Positions 19,240-28,403 are shown, counted from the stretch's first letter. The stretch: DNA of 64,000 nt from Albibacillus kandeliae (GCF_003116585.1 NZ_QEHM01000008.1:186001-250000); one strand, 5' to 3'. Notes: generated by a model not told the origin, from the sequence alone. Translations and numbers: made by a program.

Positions 19240-20094
19240 TCACGCCGTCCGCATGGCGCGGGCCATCGCCGCCGCCTCGTTCACCACGTCGAGGTCCAGC
19301 CCCGTCTTGTACCCCAGCCGCTCGAGATGCGCGGCTACGGCCTCGGTGGCCACGTTGCCCGCCGCACCCGGCGCATAGGGGCAGCCGCCCAGCCCGCCGA
19401 CAGCCGAGTCGAAGACCCGGACCCCGAGGGCGAGCGCGGCGTCGATATTGTCGATGGCGCGCCCGGAGGTGTCGTGGAAATGACCGGCAAGCCGGCCGGC
19501 TGGCACCACGTCGCGCACTGCCAGCAGCATCCGGGCGACCTTGTCCGGGGTCGCCTGCCCCAGCGTGTCGCCCAGAGAGATCTCGTAGCAGCCGAGCGCG
19601 AAGAGCCGGTCGGCGACAGCGGCCACCTGTGCCGGGGCCACCGCACCGTCATAGGGGCAGTCGGTCACGCAGGAGACATAGCCCCGGACCGGCAGGTCGA
19701 TATGGCGCGCGGCCTCGAGGATCGGCTCGAACCGTTCGATCGATTCCGCGATGGAGGCGTTGATGTTGGCACGGCTGAACCCCTCGCTCGCCGAGGCGAA
19801 TACCGCGATCTCGTCGGCCCCCGCCGCCAGCGCATCCTCGTAGCCGCGCATGTTCGGGGTCAGCGCCGCGTAGCGGACGCCGTCTGCCTTCTTGATCCCG
19901 GCCAGCACCTCGGCGCTGCCCGCCATCTGCGGCACCCACTTGGGGCTGACGAAGCTTGCGCATTCGATCCGCGAGAACCCCGCGCGGCTCAGGCAATCCA
20001 CCAGCGCGACCTTTTCCGAGACCGGGATCTCGCGCTTTTCGTTCTGCAGGCCGTCGCGCGGCCCCACCTCGAAGATCTCAACCGAACCCAGCAT
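19240..20094 (-). CDS. mvaB: Hydroxymethylglutaryl-CoA lyase
   Basis: 284-residue DRE-TIM metallolyase that splits HMG-CoA into acetyl-CoA and acetoacetate, the last step of leucine degradation. It has the FEVGPRDGLQNE N-terminal metal/substrate motif and the glycine-rich GLGGCPYAPGAAGN motif with the catalytic Cys. The metal-binding HFHD motif is near residue 205. The ATG at 20094 has GGGAGG five bases upstream, which beats the longer frame. The stop overlaps a possible start of the hydratase gene. Also called liuE. Confidence 0.93.
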   Translation of the reverse strand: MLGSVEIFEVGPRDGLQNEKREIPVSEKVALVDCLSRAGFSRIECASFVSPKWVPQMAGSAEVLAGIKKADGVRYAALTPNMRGYEDALAAGADEIAVFASASEGFSRANINASIAESIERFEPILEAARHIDLPVRGYVSCVTDCPYDGAVAPAQVAAVADRLFALGCYEISLGDTLGQATPDKVARMLLAVRDVVPAGRLAGHFHDTSGRAIDNIDAALALGVRVFDSAVGGLGGCPYAPGAAGNVATEAVAAHLERLGYKTGLDLDVVNEAAAMARAMRTA

Positions 20095-20158
20095 GACGTC
20101 CTCCCTGCTTCTGCCCTTCATAAAGACTCAAAGGAACCCGATTGACCACAGGTATCGC

Positions 20159-22096
20159 TCAGGTCTCCTCCGCCTCGAGACGCACCAGCGCGGCCCCGGC
20201 CTCGACCTGAGACCCGGCGCTCACCAGCACCTCGGCAACGACCCCGTCGCGCTCGGCCAGAAGCGCGTGTTCCATCTTCATCGCTTCGAGAACGGCCAGC
20301 CGGTCGCCCTCGGACACGCTCTGGCCCACGGTGGCGTGCACCGACTTGACCAGACCCGGCATCGGCGCCTCGATCAGGTTTCCATCGCCGCTGCGGCCCG
20401 CCGCGCGCTCCAGCGGGTTCACGAGGGTGAATTCCAGCCCGTAGTCGTCGAAGACGGTGACATGGTTCCCGGCCCGGGCGGTCGCGGGCATCGGCTCTCC
20501 GTCGATCCGCCACTGTCTCCCGGCGCGCTCGGCCACAAGGGTGCGCTCCGCCACTTCCCAGCGCTGACGGTTCTCCTCCTCGGCCATCAGCACCGCGTTC
20601 ACCGTCTCGTCCTGCCAGTTCAGCGTGATGGTCCGGCGCAGCGGCGCCCAAAGGGAGAAGCCTGCGCTCTCGGCAGGTTCGGCCACCCCGGCCCCGGCCA
20701 TCGCCGCCGCCACGAGGTGCAGCGGGCGCGGTGCAGGCGGAACCACCAGTTGGTCGAGATCGCGCGCGATCAGCCCGGTATCGACATCGCCCCGCGCGAA
20801 GCCCTCGTGCCCGGCCAGCGCGCCCAGAAAGGCAAGGTTGGTGACGGTGCCGCCCACCCGGGTCTCGGCCAGCGCCCGAGCCAGCCGTTTCAGCGCCACA
20901 GCGCGCGTGGGCCCATGCACGATGACCTTGGCGATCATCGGGTCGTACCACGGGCTGATGGTGTCACCGGCGCGCACACCGCTGTCCGCGCGAACGCCCT
21001 CGGGAAAGGTCAGATGCGTCAGCCGACCTGTCGCGGGCAGGAAGCCCTTCGGTACGTCCTCGGCATAGAGGCGGGCCTCGAAGGCATGGCCGGTGATGGC
21101 AAGTTGTTCCTGCGTCTTCGGCAGCGCCTCCCCCGCCGCGACCCGGAGCTGCCATTCCACGAGGTCAACGCCGGTGATCGCCTCGCTCACCGGGTGTTCC
21201 ACCTGCAGACGGGTGTTCATCTCCATGAACCAGAAGCGGTCGGGGCGGAGCCCCTCGGAGGCATCGACGATGAATTCGATGGTGCCCGCACCGCGATAGC
21301 CGATGGCCTCGGCCGCGCGCACTGCCGCCTCGCCCATCGCTGCGCGCATCTCGGCGGTCATGCCGGGCGCCGGGGCTTCCTCGATCACTTTCTGGTGCCG
21401 GCGCTGCAGCGAGCAGTCACGCTCGAAGAGGTGCACGGCCCGCTCGCCGTCGCCGAACACCTGAAGCTCGATATGGCGCGGCTTGCTCACGTACTTCTCG
21501 ATCAGGACCGCCGGGTTGCCAAAGGCCGTCCGGGCCTCGCCCTGCGCCGAAACCAGCGCATCGGCAAAATCTCCGGCCCGCTCGACCAGACGCATGCCCT
21601 TGCCGCCGCCGCCCGCCACCGCCTTGATCAGAACCGGATAGCCGATCTCCCCGGCCTGCCGCGCAAGGAACTCCGGGTCCTGGTTTTCGCCGTGATAGCC
21701 CGGAACCACCGGCACCCCGGCCTTTTCCATCAGCGCCTTGGCGGCGTCCTTCAGGCCCATGGCGCGGATCGCCCGGGCCGAAGGGCCGATGAAGGTGAGC
21801 CCCGCCGCCTCGACTGCGGCGACGAAATCGGGGTTCTCGGAGAGGAAGCCGTAGCCCGGGTGGATCGCCTGCGCCCCCGTTGCCCGCGCTGCCGCGACGA
21901 TCACATCGCCGCGCAGGTAGCTCTCGGAGGGTGCGGCGCCGCCGATATGCACCGCCCGGTCCGCCATCTGGACGTGCTTTGCCCCGGCATCGGCGTCGGA
22001 ATAGACGGCGACCGTGCGCACGCCCATGGCCCGCGCCGTCTCGATGACACGGCAGGCGATCTCACCGCGGTTGGCGATCAGGATGGTATCGAACAT
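20159..22096 (-). CDS. mccA: Methylcrotonyl-CoA carboxylase alpha (biotin carboxylase/biotin carrier) subunit
   Basis: 645 residues. Domains in order: biotin-carboxylase N-domain (ILIANRGEIACRVIETAR at the start), ATP-grasp (AGGGGKGMRLVE near 160), carboxylase C-domain (EFIVDASEGLRPDRFWFMEM; MNTRLQVEHPVSE), a linker/BT-like region, and the biotinyl domain with EAMKMEH, biotin lysine K607. It carboxylates biotin for MccB in leucine catabolism. The start at 22096 has AAAGGA seven bases upstream. Context with mccB, mvaB and ivd favours methylcrotonyl- over propionyl- or geranyl-CoA carboxylase. Also called liuD. Confidence 0.93.
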   Translation of the reverse strand: MFDTILIANRGEIACRVIETARAMGVRTVAVYSDADAGAKHVQMADRAVHIGGAAPSESYLRGDVIVAAARATGAQAIHPGYGFLSENPDFVAAVEAAGLTFIGPSARAIRAMGLKDAAKALMEKAGVPVVPGYHGENQDPEFLARQAGEIGYPVLIKAVAGGGGKGMRLVERAGDFADALVSAQGEARTAFGNPAVLIEKYVSKPRHIELQVFGDGERAVHLFERDCSLQRRHQKVIEEAPAPGMTAEMRAAMGEAAVRAAEAIGYRGAGTIEFIVDASEGLRPDRFWFMEMNTRLQVEHPVSEAITGVDLVEWQLRVAAGEALPKTQEQLAITGHAFEARLYAEDVPKGFLPATGRLTHLTFPEGVRADSGVRAGDTISPWYDPMIAKVIVHGPTRAVALKRLARALAETRVGGTVTNLAFLGALAGHEGFARGDVDTGLIARDLDQLVVPPAPRPLHLVAAAMAGAGVAEPAESAGFSLWAPLRRTITLNWQDETVNAVLMAEEENRQRWEVAERTLVAERAGRQWRIDGEPMPATARAGNHVTVFDDYGLEFTLVNPLERAAGRSGDGNLIEAPMPGLVKSVHATVGQSVSEGDRLAVLEAMKMEHALLAERDGVVAEVLVSAGSQVEAGAALVRLEAEET

Positions 22097-22137
22097 GGGT
22101 CTGTCCTTTGTGTCTGGTGCCGGACCGGGGGGCCGCC

Positions 22138-22185
22138 TGCCCCCCGGAGCCCCCCGGGAGTATTTTCGAAGAAAAGATGAACAGG
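22138..22185. repeat. Rhodobacteraceae-type intergenic element (GGGAGTATTT copy)
   Basis: A C-rich run is followed by CCCGGGAGTATTTTCGAAGA and then AAGATGAACAG. The GGGAGTATTT...AAGAAAAGATGA block resembles the GGGATATTT element at 29373-29440 and a motif I recall between many Roseobacter genes. Here it fills the 100-bp gap between the 141-residue gene and mccA. Function unknown, possibly transcriptional attenuation. Confidence 0.4.
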
Positions 22186-22196
22186 GAGGTCCAAGA

Positions 22197-22622
22197 TCAC
22201 ACCTCCCCGCCATCGCGCTCGGGAAAGAGCGCTATTATCTCGTCCAGCTGGTTCCGTAGCGCGAGGACGTCGGTGGGCGATAGATCGGTCGAGCGCTGAT
22301 GCTCGCGGTCCGCGAGATCGCGGATGCTGAGTTGTGCGCTGTAGCTACCTGACCCCGCGCGAGACATCACCACGTAGATGTGGGGCTCCATGGAATCGAG
22401 CGAGGCCGTGTCCGCAAGGCCCGCAAGCAGGACCGAGAGCCGGTCGCGGAACTGCCGGAGGTCGGTGGTCAGCAGGCAGGGCCATTGATAGGAGAGCGGC
22501 TCTGCACCGCCGGACAGCGTGACCGAGATGTTCAGCCAGTTTCGATCGAAGTAGTCGCTCCCGTCCGGGAACTCGTACTTTCGGGCCCGCAGGGTCAGAT
22601 CGCCGATCCGCGCAAGGGACAT
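22197..22622 (-). CDS. Hypothetical protein, weakly like WapI-family immunity proteins
   Basis: 141-residue cytoplasmic protein with no signal or membrane helix. The N-terminal stretch (LRARKYEFPDGSDYFDRNWL) followed by ISVTLSGG, and a later PHIYVVMSR segment, remind me of the WapI immunity family associated with polymorphic toxins; this is a resemblance, not proof. The frame is open much further upstream, overlapping mccB, but the ATG at 22622 lies two bases after the mccB stop and gives a coherent protein. It is an unusual passenger between mccB and mccA. Confidence 0.6.
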   Translation of the reverse strand: MSLARIGDLTLRARKYEFPDGSDYFDRNWLNISVTLSGGAEPLSYQWPCLLTTDLRQFRDRLSVLLAGLADTASLDSMEPHIYVVMSRAGSGSYSAQLSIRDLADREHQRSTDLSPTDVLALRNQLDEIIALFPERDGGEV

Positions 22623-22624
22623 GG

Positions 22625-24229
22625 CTACATCCGGAACACGCCGAAGCGTGTCTCTTCGATGGGAGCGTTCAGCGCGGCGCTGAGCGAGAGGGCCAGAACG
22701 TCGCGCGTCTTTCTCGGGTCGATGATGCCGTCGTCCCAGAGCCGGGCGGAGGCGTAGAGCGGGTGCGACTGCTCGGCGAACATCTCGAGCGTGGGGCGCT
22801 TGAACTCGGCCTCCTCCTCGGCGGACCAGCTGCCGCCCGCGCGCTCGATGCCCTCGCGCCGCACGGTGGCGAGCACGCCCGCCGCCTGTTCGCCGCCCAT
22901 CACCGAGATGCGCGAATTGGGCCAGGTCCAGAGGAAGCGCGGCGCGTAGGCGCGGCCGCACATGCCGTAGTTGCCCGCGCCATAGGACCCGCCGACCAGC
23001 ATGGTGATCTTCGGCACACGGGTGGTGGCGACGGCGGTGACCATCTTGGCGCCATGCCGGGCGATGCCCTCGGATTCGTATTTCCGCCCGACCATGAAGC
23101 CGGTGATGTTCTGCAGAAAGACCAGCGGGATGTTGCGCTGGCTGCAGAGCTCGACGAAATGGGCGCCCTTCTGGGCGGATTCCGAGAACAGCACGCCGTT
23201 GTTGGCGACGATCCCGACCGGGCAGCCCTTTACATGGGCAAAGCCGCAGACCAGCGTCTCGCCGAAGCGGGCCTTGAACTCGTCAAAGCGCGAGCCGTCG
23301 ACCACGCGGGCGATGACTTCGCGGATGTCGTAGGGCGTGCGCAGGTCTGCCGGAACCACGCCGAGGATCTCTGCCGGGTCATAGGCAGGCTCCTCGGGCG
23401 CGGCCCAGTTCACCGTCGCGGGTTTCGAGCGGTTCAGCCCGGCGACCGCGCGGCGGGCCAGTGCGAGGGCATGGCTGTCGTCCTCGGCAAGGTAATCGGC
23501 CACGCCCGAAAGGCGCGTGTGGACGTCGCCGCCACCGAGGTCCTCGGCGCTGACCACCTCGCCTGTCGCGGCCTTTACCAGCGGCGGACCGGCGAGGAAG
23601 ATGGTGCCCTGCTCCTTCACGATGATGGTCACGTCGGACATGGCGGGCACATAGGCCCCCCCGGCGGTGCAGGAGCCCATGACCACGGCGATCTGAGGAA
23701 TGCCCTTGGCGCTCATGTTCGCCTGATTGAAGAAGATGCGCCCGAAGTGGTCGCGGTCGGGGAACACCTCGTCCTGGTTGGGGAGGTTCGCGCCGCCCGA
23801 GTCCACGAGGTAGACGCAGGGCAGATGGTTGGCCTCGGCGATCTCCTGCGCGCGCAGGTGCTTCTTGACCGTCATCGGGTAGTAGGTGCCGCCCTTCACG
23901 GTGGCGTCGTTGCAGACCACCATGACCTCCTGCCCCTCGACCCGACCGATCCCCGCGATGACCCCGGCGCAGGGGGCGGCGTCATCGTACATGCCGTGTG
24001 CCGCCGTCGCGCCGATCTCGAGGAAGGGCGTGCCCGGGTCGAGCAGGTTGGCCACCCGCTCGCGCGGGAGCATCTTGCCGCGCGACACGTGGCGGTCGCG
24101 GGACTTCTGCCCGCCGCCTGAAGCCGCATGGTCGGCAGCGGAGCGGATGTCCTCCAGCGCGGCCAGGTGGGCCGAGATATTGGTCTGGAAGTCCTCGGAC
24201 GAGGGGATGGCCCGGGATTGCAGTTTCAT
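22625..24229 (-). CDS. mccB: Methylcrotonyl-CoA carboxylase beta (carboxyltransferase) subunit
   Basis: 534-residue carboxyltransferase of the acetyl-CoA carboxylase beta family that moves the carboxyl group from biotin to 3-methylcrotonyl-CoA. Hallmarks: [18 protein letters not shown] near residue 55, the [15 protein letters not shown] oxyanion region near 195, and [20 protein letters not shown] near 385. Length matches MccB (about 535). A two-base gap follows the LprI-like gene's stop-side neighbour. Also called liuB. Confidence 0.94.
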   Translation of the reverse strand: MKLQSRAIPSSEDFQTNISAHLAALEDIRSAADHAASGGGQKSRDRHVSRGKMLPRERVANLLDPGTPFLEIGATAAHGMYDDAAPCAGVIAGIGRVEGQEVMVVCNDATVKGGTYYPMTVKKHLRAQEIAEANHLPCVYLVDSGGANLPNQDEVFPDRDHFGRIFFNQANMSAKGIPQIAVVMGSCTAGGAYVPAMSDVTIIVKEQGTIFLAGPPLVKAATGEVVSAEDLGGGDVHTRLSGVADYLAEDDSHALALARRAVAGLNRSKPATVNWAAPEEPAYDPAEILGVVPADLRTPYDIREVIARVVDGSRFDEFKARFGETLVCGFAHVKGCPVGIVANNGVLFSESAQKGAHFVELCSQRNIPLVFLQNITGFMVGRKYESEGIARHGAKMVTAVATTRVPKITMLVGGSYGAGNYGMCGRAYAPRFLWTWPNSRISVMGGEQAAGVLATVRREGIERAGGSWSAEEEAEFKRPTLEMFAEQSHPLYASARLWDDGIIDPRKTRDVLALSLSAALNAPIEETRFGVFRM

Positions 24230-24230
24230 T

Positions 24231-24707
24231 TCAGTTTCCCTTCATGTCGCGAAGTTCGATGGCCCGCTGTGCCGTCATGGTCATGAGGCAGTTGGCGGCG
24301 ACGATCACGCGCATCGATCCATCCTGCCAGCGTGCATAGGCGAGGCCGCATTCGGCGTCTCGGTAGGCGATCCAGGCCCGCTGGGCATCGCGCAGGGCGT
24401 TGCCGATCCCGCCCGCAGGGTCCTGCGCCGAAAACTGCGACTGGCGCGCCTGGTACTCCCGGTTCAGCAGGCTGTCCCAGACCGCCGTTTCGGCCTGGAG
24501 GCACAGCGATATTCCAAGGGTCGAAGCGTTCGTCTGCTGGCACGCGTTAGATGCCGCGCCGAGGCAGGCCGGGGCGACGTCTCCGGGGCCTGCGTAGGCA
24601 AAACAGGACTGGACCGTCGCCTCGTTCACCCGGACGTCCTGCGCCCGCAGGCTGGTGGCGCCTACGCCTGCGATCAGCAACAGAGCTGCCAGCGCCAAGC
24701 GTCTCAT
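24231..24707 (-). CDS. LprI/DUF1311 family secreted protein
   Basis: 158-residue exported protein with a Sec signal peptide ([19 protein letters not shown], about 1-23). The C-terminal half has the DUF1311/LprI pattern: [16 protein letters not shown], then [16 protein letters not shown], plus an earlier Cys-rich part ([16 protein letters not shown]). Members of this family inhibit lysozyme in Mycobacterium; in Proteobacteria the role is usually untested. The ATG overlaps the stop of the acyl-CoA synthetase gene (ATGA), and mccB starts one base after its stop, so it is firmly inside the operon. Confidence 0.82.
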   Translation of the reverse strand: MRRLALAALLLIAGVGATSLRAQDVRVNEATVQSCFAYAGPGDVAPACLGAASNACQQTNASTLGISLCLQAETAVWDSLLNREYQARQSQFSAQDPAGGIGNALRDAQRAWIAYRDAECGLAYARWQDGSMRVIVAANCLMTMTAQRAIELRDMKGN

Positions 24708-26233
24708 CCGATGTCCTCCTGCGCCGCCAGCGCCTTCAACTCGCGCCGGATCACCTTGCCCGTCACTGTCATCGGCAGGGCCTCAAGAAAGGCGATTTCG
24801 CGCGGGTAGGAATAGCCCGCGAGCCTCTCCTTGACCCAGACCTGCAGCGCGGCGGCGTCTCTCTTGGCCCCCGGCTTCAGCACCACATAGGCCTTGACGA
24901 TCTCGGTTCTCAGCGGATCGGGCTTGCCGACGACGCCGACGGTCGCCACGTCGGGGTGGGTGAGCAGGCAGTCCTCGATCTCGGCGGGGCCGATGCGGTA
25001 GCCCGCCGAGGTGATGACGTCATCCTCGCGACCCACGAAGCGAAGGTAGTCGCCCTCCCAGACCCCACGGTCGCCCATCACCAGCCAGTCGCTGCGGAAC
25101 TTCTCGGCGGTCGCGTCGGGACGGTTCCAGTATGCCAGCAGCATCGAAGCGGACCCGCGGTGCACCGCGATATCGCCCTCCGCGCGCGTCGGGTTGCCCG
25201 CGGCGTCGATCACCTCGACCCGGTGGCCCGGCACGGGGCGCCCGATGCAGCCGGGCCGCGCCGGGAAGTCGGCCCCGCAGGAGGAGGCGACCATGTTGCA
25301 TTCGGTCTGGCCGTAGAACTCGTTGATGGCGAGGCCAAAGGCGCGCCGCCCCCAGTCCAGCATCTCGGCCCCGAGCGGCTCTCCCCCGCTTGCGACCGAG
25401 CGCAGGCCGGGCAGCGCCATGTCGGCAGCCTTGAGCATCCGCAGCGCGGTGGGCGGGAAGAAGACATTCTTCACTCCGCCCTCCTGGATAATCGCGGCGC
25501 AGCCCTCGGGGGTGAATTTCTCCATTCGTGCGGCGACCACCGGCACGCCCAGCGCCAGCCCCGGCATGGCAATGTCGAAGAGCCCGCCGATCCACGCCCA
25601 GTCCGCCGGAGTCCACAGGCAGTCGCCGGGCTGGCCGAGGTGATCGTGGCTGACGGAAACGCCCGGCAGGTGACCGGTCAGCAGCCGGTGCCCGTGCAGC
25701 GCGCCCTTGGGGCTGCCGGTGGTGCCGCTGGTGTAGATGATGATCGCCGGATCGTCCGGACCGGTGTCTGCAAAGGGCACCCGCGCGCCCTCGCGCCCGG
25801 CCTCGGCCGCCAGCAGGGGCCGCGCCAGATCGCCCAGCAGCGCCGCGCCCTCCGCGTCGGTCAATACCAGCGCCGTCCCGGCGTCGGTGACCCGGCTCTG
25901 CAGCGCGTCGCGCTTGAACAGCTTGAAGAGCGGCACCGAGATCGCCCCGATCTTCCAGATCGCGAGATGGGCCGCCACGCACCAGGGCGACTGGCTCAGC
26001 AACACGCCGACACGGTCGCCCGGGCGCACCTCCTCCAGCAGCCGCCGCGCCAGCCCGTCGACCATCTGCGACAGTGCGCCAAAGGTCACATCACGCCGCG
26101 CTCCCCCGGTGAGGTCGATCACCGCGAGGGCCTCCGCCGGATGATCCAGCGCCTGCCGCGCCATGTTCAGCTGCGCAGGGATGGCCCAACCGCCATCGGG
26201 GCCAAGACCGGGAATGCCCCGGGGCGCGCTCAT
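24704..26233 (-). CDS. AMP-forming acyl-CoA synthetase
   Basis: 509-residue adenylate-forming ligase that activates a carboxylic acid to its CoA thioester. Motifs: IIYTSGTTGSPKGAL (P-loop, near residue 160), EFYGQTECN (A5), GDRGVWEGDYLRFVGREDDV (A7/A8) and the catalytic lysine in PMTVTGKVIRREL near the C-terminus. It most resembles medium-chain acyl-CoA/acetyl-CoA-synthetase-like enzymes. In this operon an isovalerate or other short branched acid is a reasonable substrate, by inference. First gene of the mcc-mvaB-liuC transcript. Confidence 0.88.
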   Translation of the reverse strand: MSAPRGIPGLGPDGGWAIPAQLNMARQALDHPAEALAVIDLTGGARRDVTFGALSQMVDGLARRLLEEVRPGDRVGVLLSQSPWCVAAHLAIWKIGAISVPLFKLFKRDALQSRVTDAGTALVLTDAEGAALLGDLARPLLAAEAGREGARVPFADTGPDDPAIIIYTSGTTGSPKGALHGHRLLTGHLPGVSVSHDHLGQPGDCLWTPADWAWIGGLFDIAMPGLALGVPVVAARMEKFTPEGCAAIIQEGGVKNVFFPPTALRMLKAADMALPGLRSVASGGEPLGAEMLDWGRRAFGLAINEFYGQTECNMVASSCGADFPARPGCIGRPVPGHRVEVIDAAGNPTRAEGDIAVHRGSASMLLAYWNRPDATAEKFRSDWLVMGDRGVWEGDYLRFVGREDDVITSAGYRIGPAEIEDCLLTHPDVATVGVVGKPDPLRTEIVKAYVVLKPGAKRDAAALQVWVKERLAGYSYPREIAFLEALPMTVTGKVIRRELKALAAQEDIG

Positions 26234-26307
26234 GCCCAGCCCTCCGGCCAGCGCATGGCGGCCATGCGAGAAACGCCTGCATTCCCAAGGGGTAACAGGG
26301 CGCTCAC

Positions 26308-26321
26308 TTGATCTGGATCAG
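26308..26321 (+). promoter_or_regulatory. FNR/FnrL-type binding site upstream of ompW
   Basis: TTGATCTGGATCAG differs in one base from the FNR consensus TTGAT-N4-ATCAA. It lies 61 bases before the ompW ATG; an FNR site at -41.5 would put the start near 26356. It is also about 80 bases from the divergent acyl-CoA synthetase start, so it could act on both genes. Confidence 0.65.
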
Positions 26322-26382
26322 GGTGCGCAGGCCCCGCCGGGCGCAAAAGGGGCGCGTAACCAGAAGACAAAGGAATATCGCC

Positions 26383-26985
26383 ATGACACGCTCGACCGCA
26401 GCTCTGGCCCTCACCGCTGCCCTGGCCGCCCTCGCGGGCCCCGCCGCCGCCCAGTCCCGCGGGGACTGGACGCTTGGCATCGGTATCATCAACGTCAATC
26501 CGAAGTCGGACAATGGCAGCGTCGCCGGTGCCGCGACCACCATCGACGACAGCACCCAGCTCTCGCTGACCGGTGAATACTTCATCCGCGACAATCTCGG
26601 CATCGAGATCCTCGCCGCCACACCCTTCGAGCATGACATCAGCCTCGGGGGCGCCTTTGCCGGCTCGACCAAGCAGCTGCCGCCGACCATCTCGGTGAAC
26701 TACCACTTCCCGACCCGTGGCAACTTCAAGCCCTTCGTCGGTCTCGGCCTGAACTACACCACCTTCTTCGAGGAATCCTCGCCGCTGGGCGACCTCAAGC
26801 TGGACGACAGCTTTGGCCTTGCCGCCAGCATCGGCGCCGACTGGCAGATCTCGGAACGCGGCGCGCTGCGGATGAACATCCGCTACATGGACATCAGCAC
26901 GGACGCGACGCTGAACGGCACCGCCATCGGCACCGCCGAAATCGATCCGGTCACCCTCGGCGTGAGCTACGTTCACCGCTTCTGA
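26383..26985 (+). CDS. ompW: OmpW family outer-membrane protein
   Basis: 200-residue eight-stranded beta-barrel protein. Signal peptide to about residue 23 (ALALTAALAALAGPAAAQ). The mature part has the OmpW pattern: DWTLGIGIINVNPKSD, then the LTGEYFIRDNLGIEILAATP strands, FKPFVGLGLNYTTFF, and a C-terminal aromatic ending YVHRF typical of BAM substrates. I chose the ATG at 26383 (AAAGGA upstream) over an earlier in-frame start that would cover the FNR box. OmpW is FNR-regulated in E. coli, consistent with the upstream site. It interrupts the leucine gene set on the opposite strand. Confidence 0.9.
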   Translation: MTRSTAALALTAALAALAGPAAAQSRGDWTLGIGIINVNPKSDNGSVAGAATTIDDSTQLSLTGEYFIRDNLGIEILAATPFEHDISLGGAFAGSTKQLPPTISVNYHFPTRGNFKPFVGLGLNYTTFFEESSPLGDLKLDDSFGLAASIGADWQISERGALRMNIRYMDISTDATLNGTAIGTAEIDPVTLGVSYVHRF

Positions 26986-27031
26986 TCTCCTCCCTGAAGA
27001 CACCGGGGGCCGCAAGGTCCCCGGCCGCAAC

Positions 27032-27064
27032 GGCCCGCATGGTACAGCCTCGTCCATGCGGGCC
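27032..27064. terminator. Hairpin between convergent ompW and ivd
   Basis: GGCCCGCATGG and CCATGCGGGCC form a perfect 11-bp stem with an 11-base loop in the 90-bp gap between the two gene ends; a smaller CCGGGG/CCCCGG stem lies just before it. T-runs are poor, but position between convergent genes supports a bidirectional terminator. Confidence 0.6.
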
Positions 27065-27075
27065 CTCTTGCCCGG

Positions 27076-28236
27076 CTACATCGACGCCATGAGCTCGCGG
27101 CCCACCAGCATGCGACGGATTTCCGAGGTCCCTGCCCCGATCTCCATCAGCTTGGCGTCACGGAAGATGCGCGCCACCGGCGCGTCGTTCAGGAACCCCG
27201 CCCCGCCCATCGCTTGCACCGCTTGGTGCGCCTGTTTCATAGCTTCCTCGGAGGCATAGAGACAGCAGGCCGCCGCATCCTGGCGCGTCACGTCGCCCCG
27301 GTCGCAGGCCTTGGCCACCTCGTAGACGTAGGCGCGCGCCGAGTTCATCGCCGTATACATGTCGGCGATCTTGCCCTGCATCAGCTGGAAGTTCCCGATG
27401 CTCTGCCCGAACTGCTTGCGCTCCTTCAGGTAGGGCATGATCTCGTCCATGCAGGCGGCCATGATGCCGAGGCCGATGCCCGCCAGCACCACGCGTTCAT
27501 AGTCGAGCCCGGACATCAGCACGGCGACGCCGCGCCCCTCCTCGCCCAGCACGTTCTCGAAGGGCACTTCCACGTCGTCAAAGATCAGCTCGGCGGTGTT
27601 CGACCCGCGCATCCCGAGCTTGTCGAAATGCTTCGAGGTGGAGAAACCCTTCATCGACTTCTCGATCAGGAAGGCGGTGATGCCCTTGCTGCCCGCCTCC
27701 GGGTCGGTCTTGGCATAGACCACCAGCGTGTCGGCGTCGGGGCCGTTGGTGATCCAGTACTTGTTGCCGTTCAGCCGATAGTGATCGTTGCGTTTCTCGG
27801 CGGCGAGCTTCATCGAAACCACGTCGGACCCGGCGCCCGGCTCGCTCATCGCCAGCGCGCCCACGTGTTCGCCCGAAACGAGACCCGGCAGGTACTTCTT
27901 CTTCTGGGCCTCGTTGCCGTTCAGCTTGATCTGGTTGACGCAAAGGTTCGAGTGGGCGCCATAGGACAGCGATACCGAGGCCGAGGCCCGCGCCACCTCC
28001 TCCACCGCGACGGTATGGGCAAGGTAGCTCATCCCTGCGCCGCCGTATTCCTCCGGAACCGTGATGCCCAGCATCCCCAGTTCTCCCATCTCGCGCCACA
28101 GCGCGTTGGGGAAGGCGTTGGTGCGGTCGATCTCGGCCGCCATCGGCCTGACCCGGTCCTGCGCCCAGCGATGGACCATGTCGCGCAGGGCGTTCACGTC
28201 CTCGCCCAGATCGAATTGCATCGTTGCGGTGAACAT
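27076..28236 (-). CDS. ivd: Isovaleryl-CoA dehydrogenase
   Basis: 386-residue acyl-CoA dehydrogenase, FAD-dependent, oxidising isovaleryl-CoA to 3-methylcrotonyl-CoA. The catalytic base is E247 in [13 protein letters not shown], the position (Glu254 in human IVD) that sets isovaleryl-CoA dehydrogenase apart from most acyl-CoA dehydrogenases. Other motifs: [17 protein letters not shown] and [25 protein letters not shown] lies about nine bases before the ATG at 28236. It is separated from the mcc genes by ompW, so it has its own promoter and operator. Also called liuA. Confidence 0.94.
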   Translation of the reverse strand: MFTATMQFDLGEDVNALRDMVHRWAQDRVRPMAAEIDRTNAFPNALWREMGELGMLGITVPEEYGGAGMSYLAHTVAVEEVARASASVSLSYGAHSNLCVNQIKLNGNEAQKKKYLPGLVSGEHVGALAMSEPGAGSDVVSMKLAAEKRNDHYRLNGNKYWITNGPDADTLVVYAKTDPEAGSKGITAFLIEKSMKGFSTSKHFDKLGMRGSNTAELIFDDVEVPFENVLGEEGRGVAVLMSGLDYERVVLAGIGLGIMAACMDEIMPYLKERKQFGQSIGNFQLMQGKIADMYTAMNSARAYVYEVAKACDRGDVTRQDAAACCLYASEEAMKQAHQAVQAMGGAGFLNDAPVARIFRDAKLMEIGAGTSEIRRMLVGRELMASM

Positions 28237-28258
28237 GCCCGGCCCTCCCCGCCGTAAA

Positions 28259-28272
28259 TGAACAAGTGTTCA
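28259..28272. promoter_or_regulatory. Palindromic operator at the ivd transcription start
   Basis: TGAACAAGTGTTCA is a 6-2-6 inverted repeat with perfect arms, one base downstream of the predicted -10 box of ivd. A protein bound here would block the start point, so it is most likely a repressor operator of TetR-type size. No regulator gene is nearby. Confidence 0.6.
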
Positions 28273-28273
28273 A

Positions 28274-28302
28274 ATACTACGACCGCCGCCGCCCCCGGTC
28301 AA
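28274..28302 (-). promoter_or_regulatory. Predicted ivd promoter
   Basis: On the minus strand TTGACC (28302-28297) is followed after 17 bases by TAGTAT (28279-28274). Transcription should start within the adjacent palindrome, about 30 bases before the ivd ATG. Confidence 0.6.
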
Positions 28303-28403
28303 GGGCCCTGCGCGGGCGCGCGGCGCGAAATCGCGCGGCGCCGCCGGAACCGCAGGCCGGGGCAGGCGTTCAGTTTCCGAAGCCGAACTCAGGAGCACAT
28401 CAA

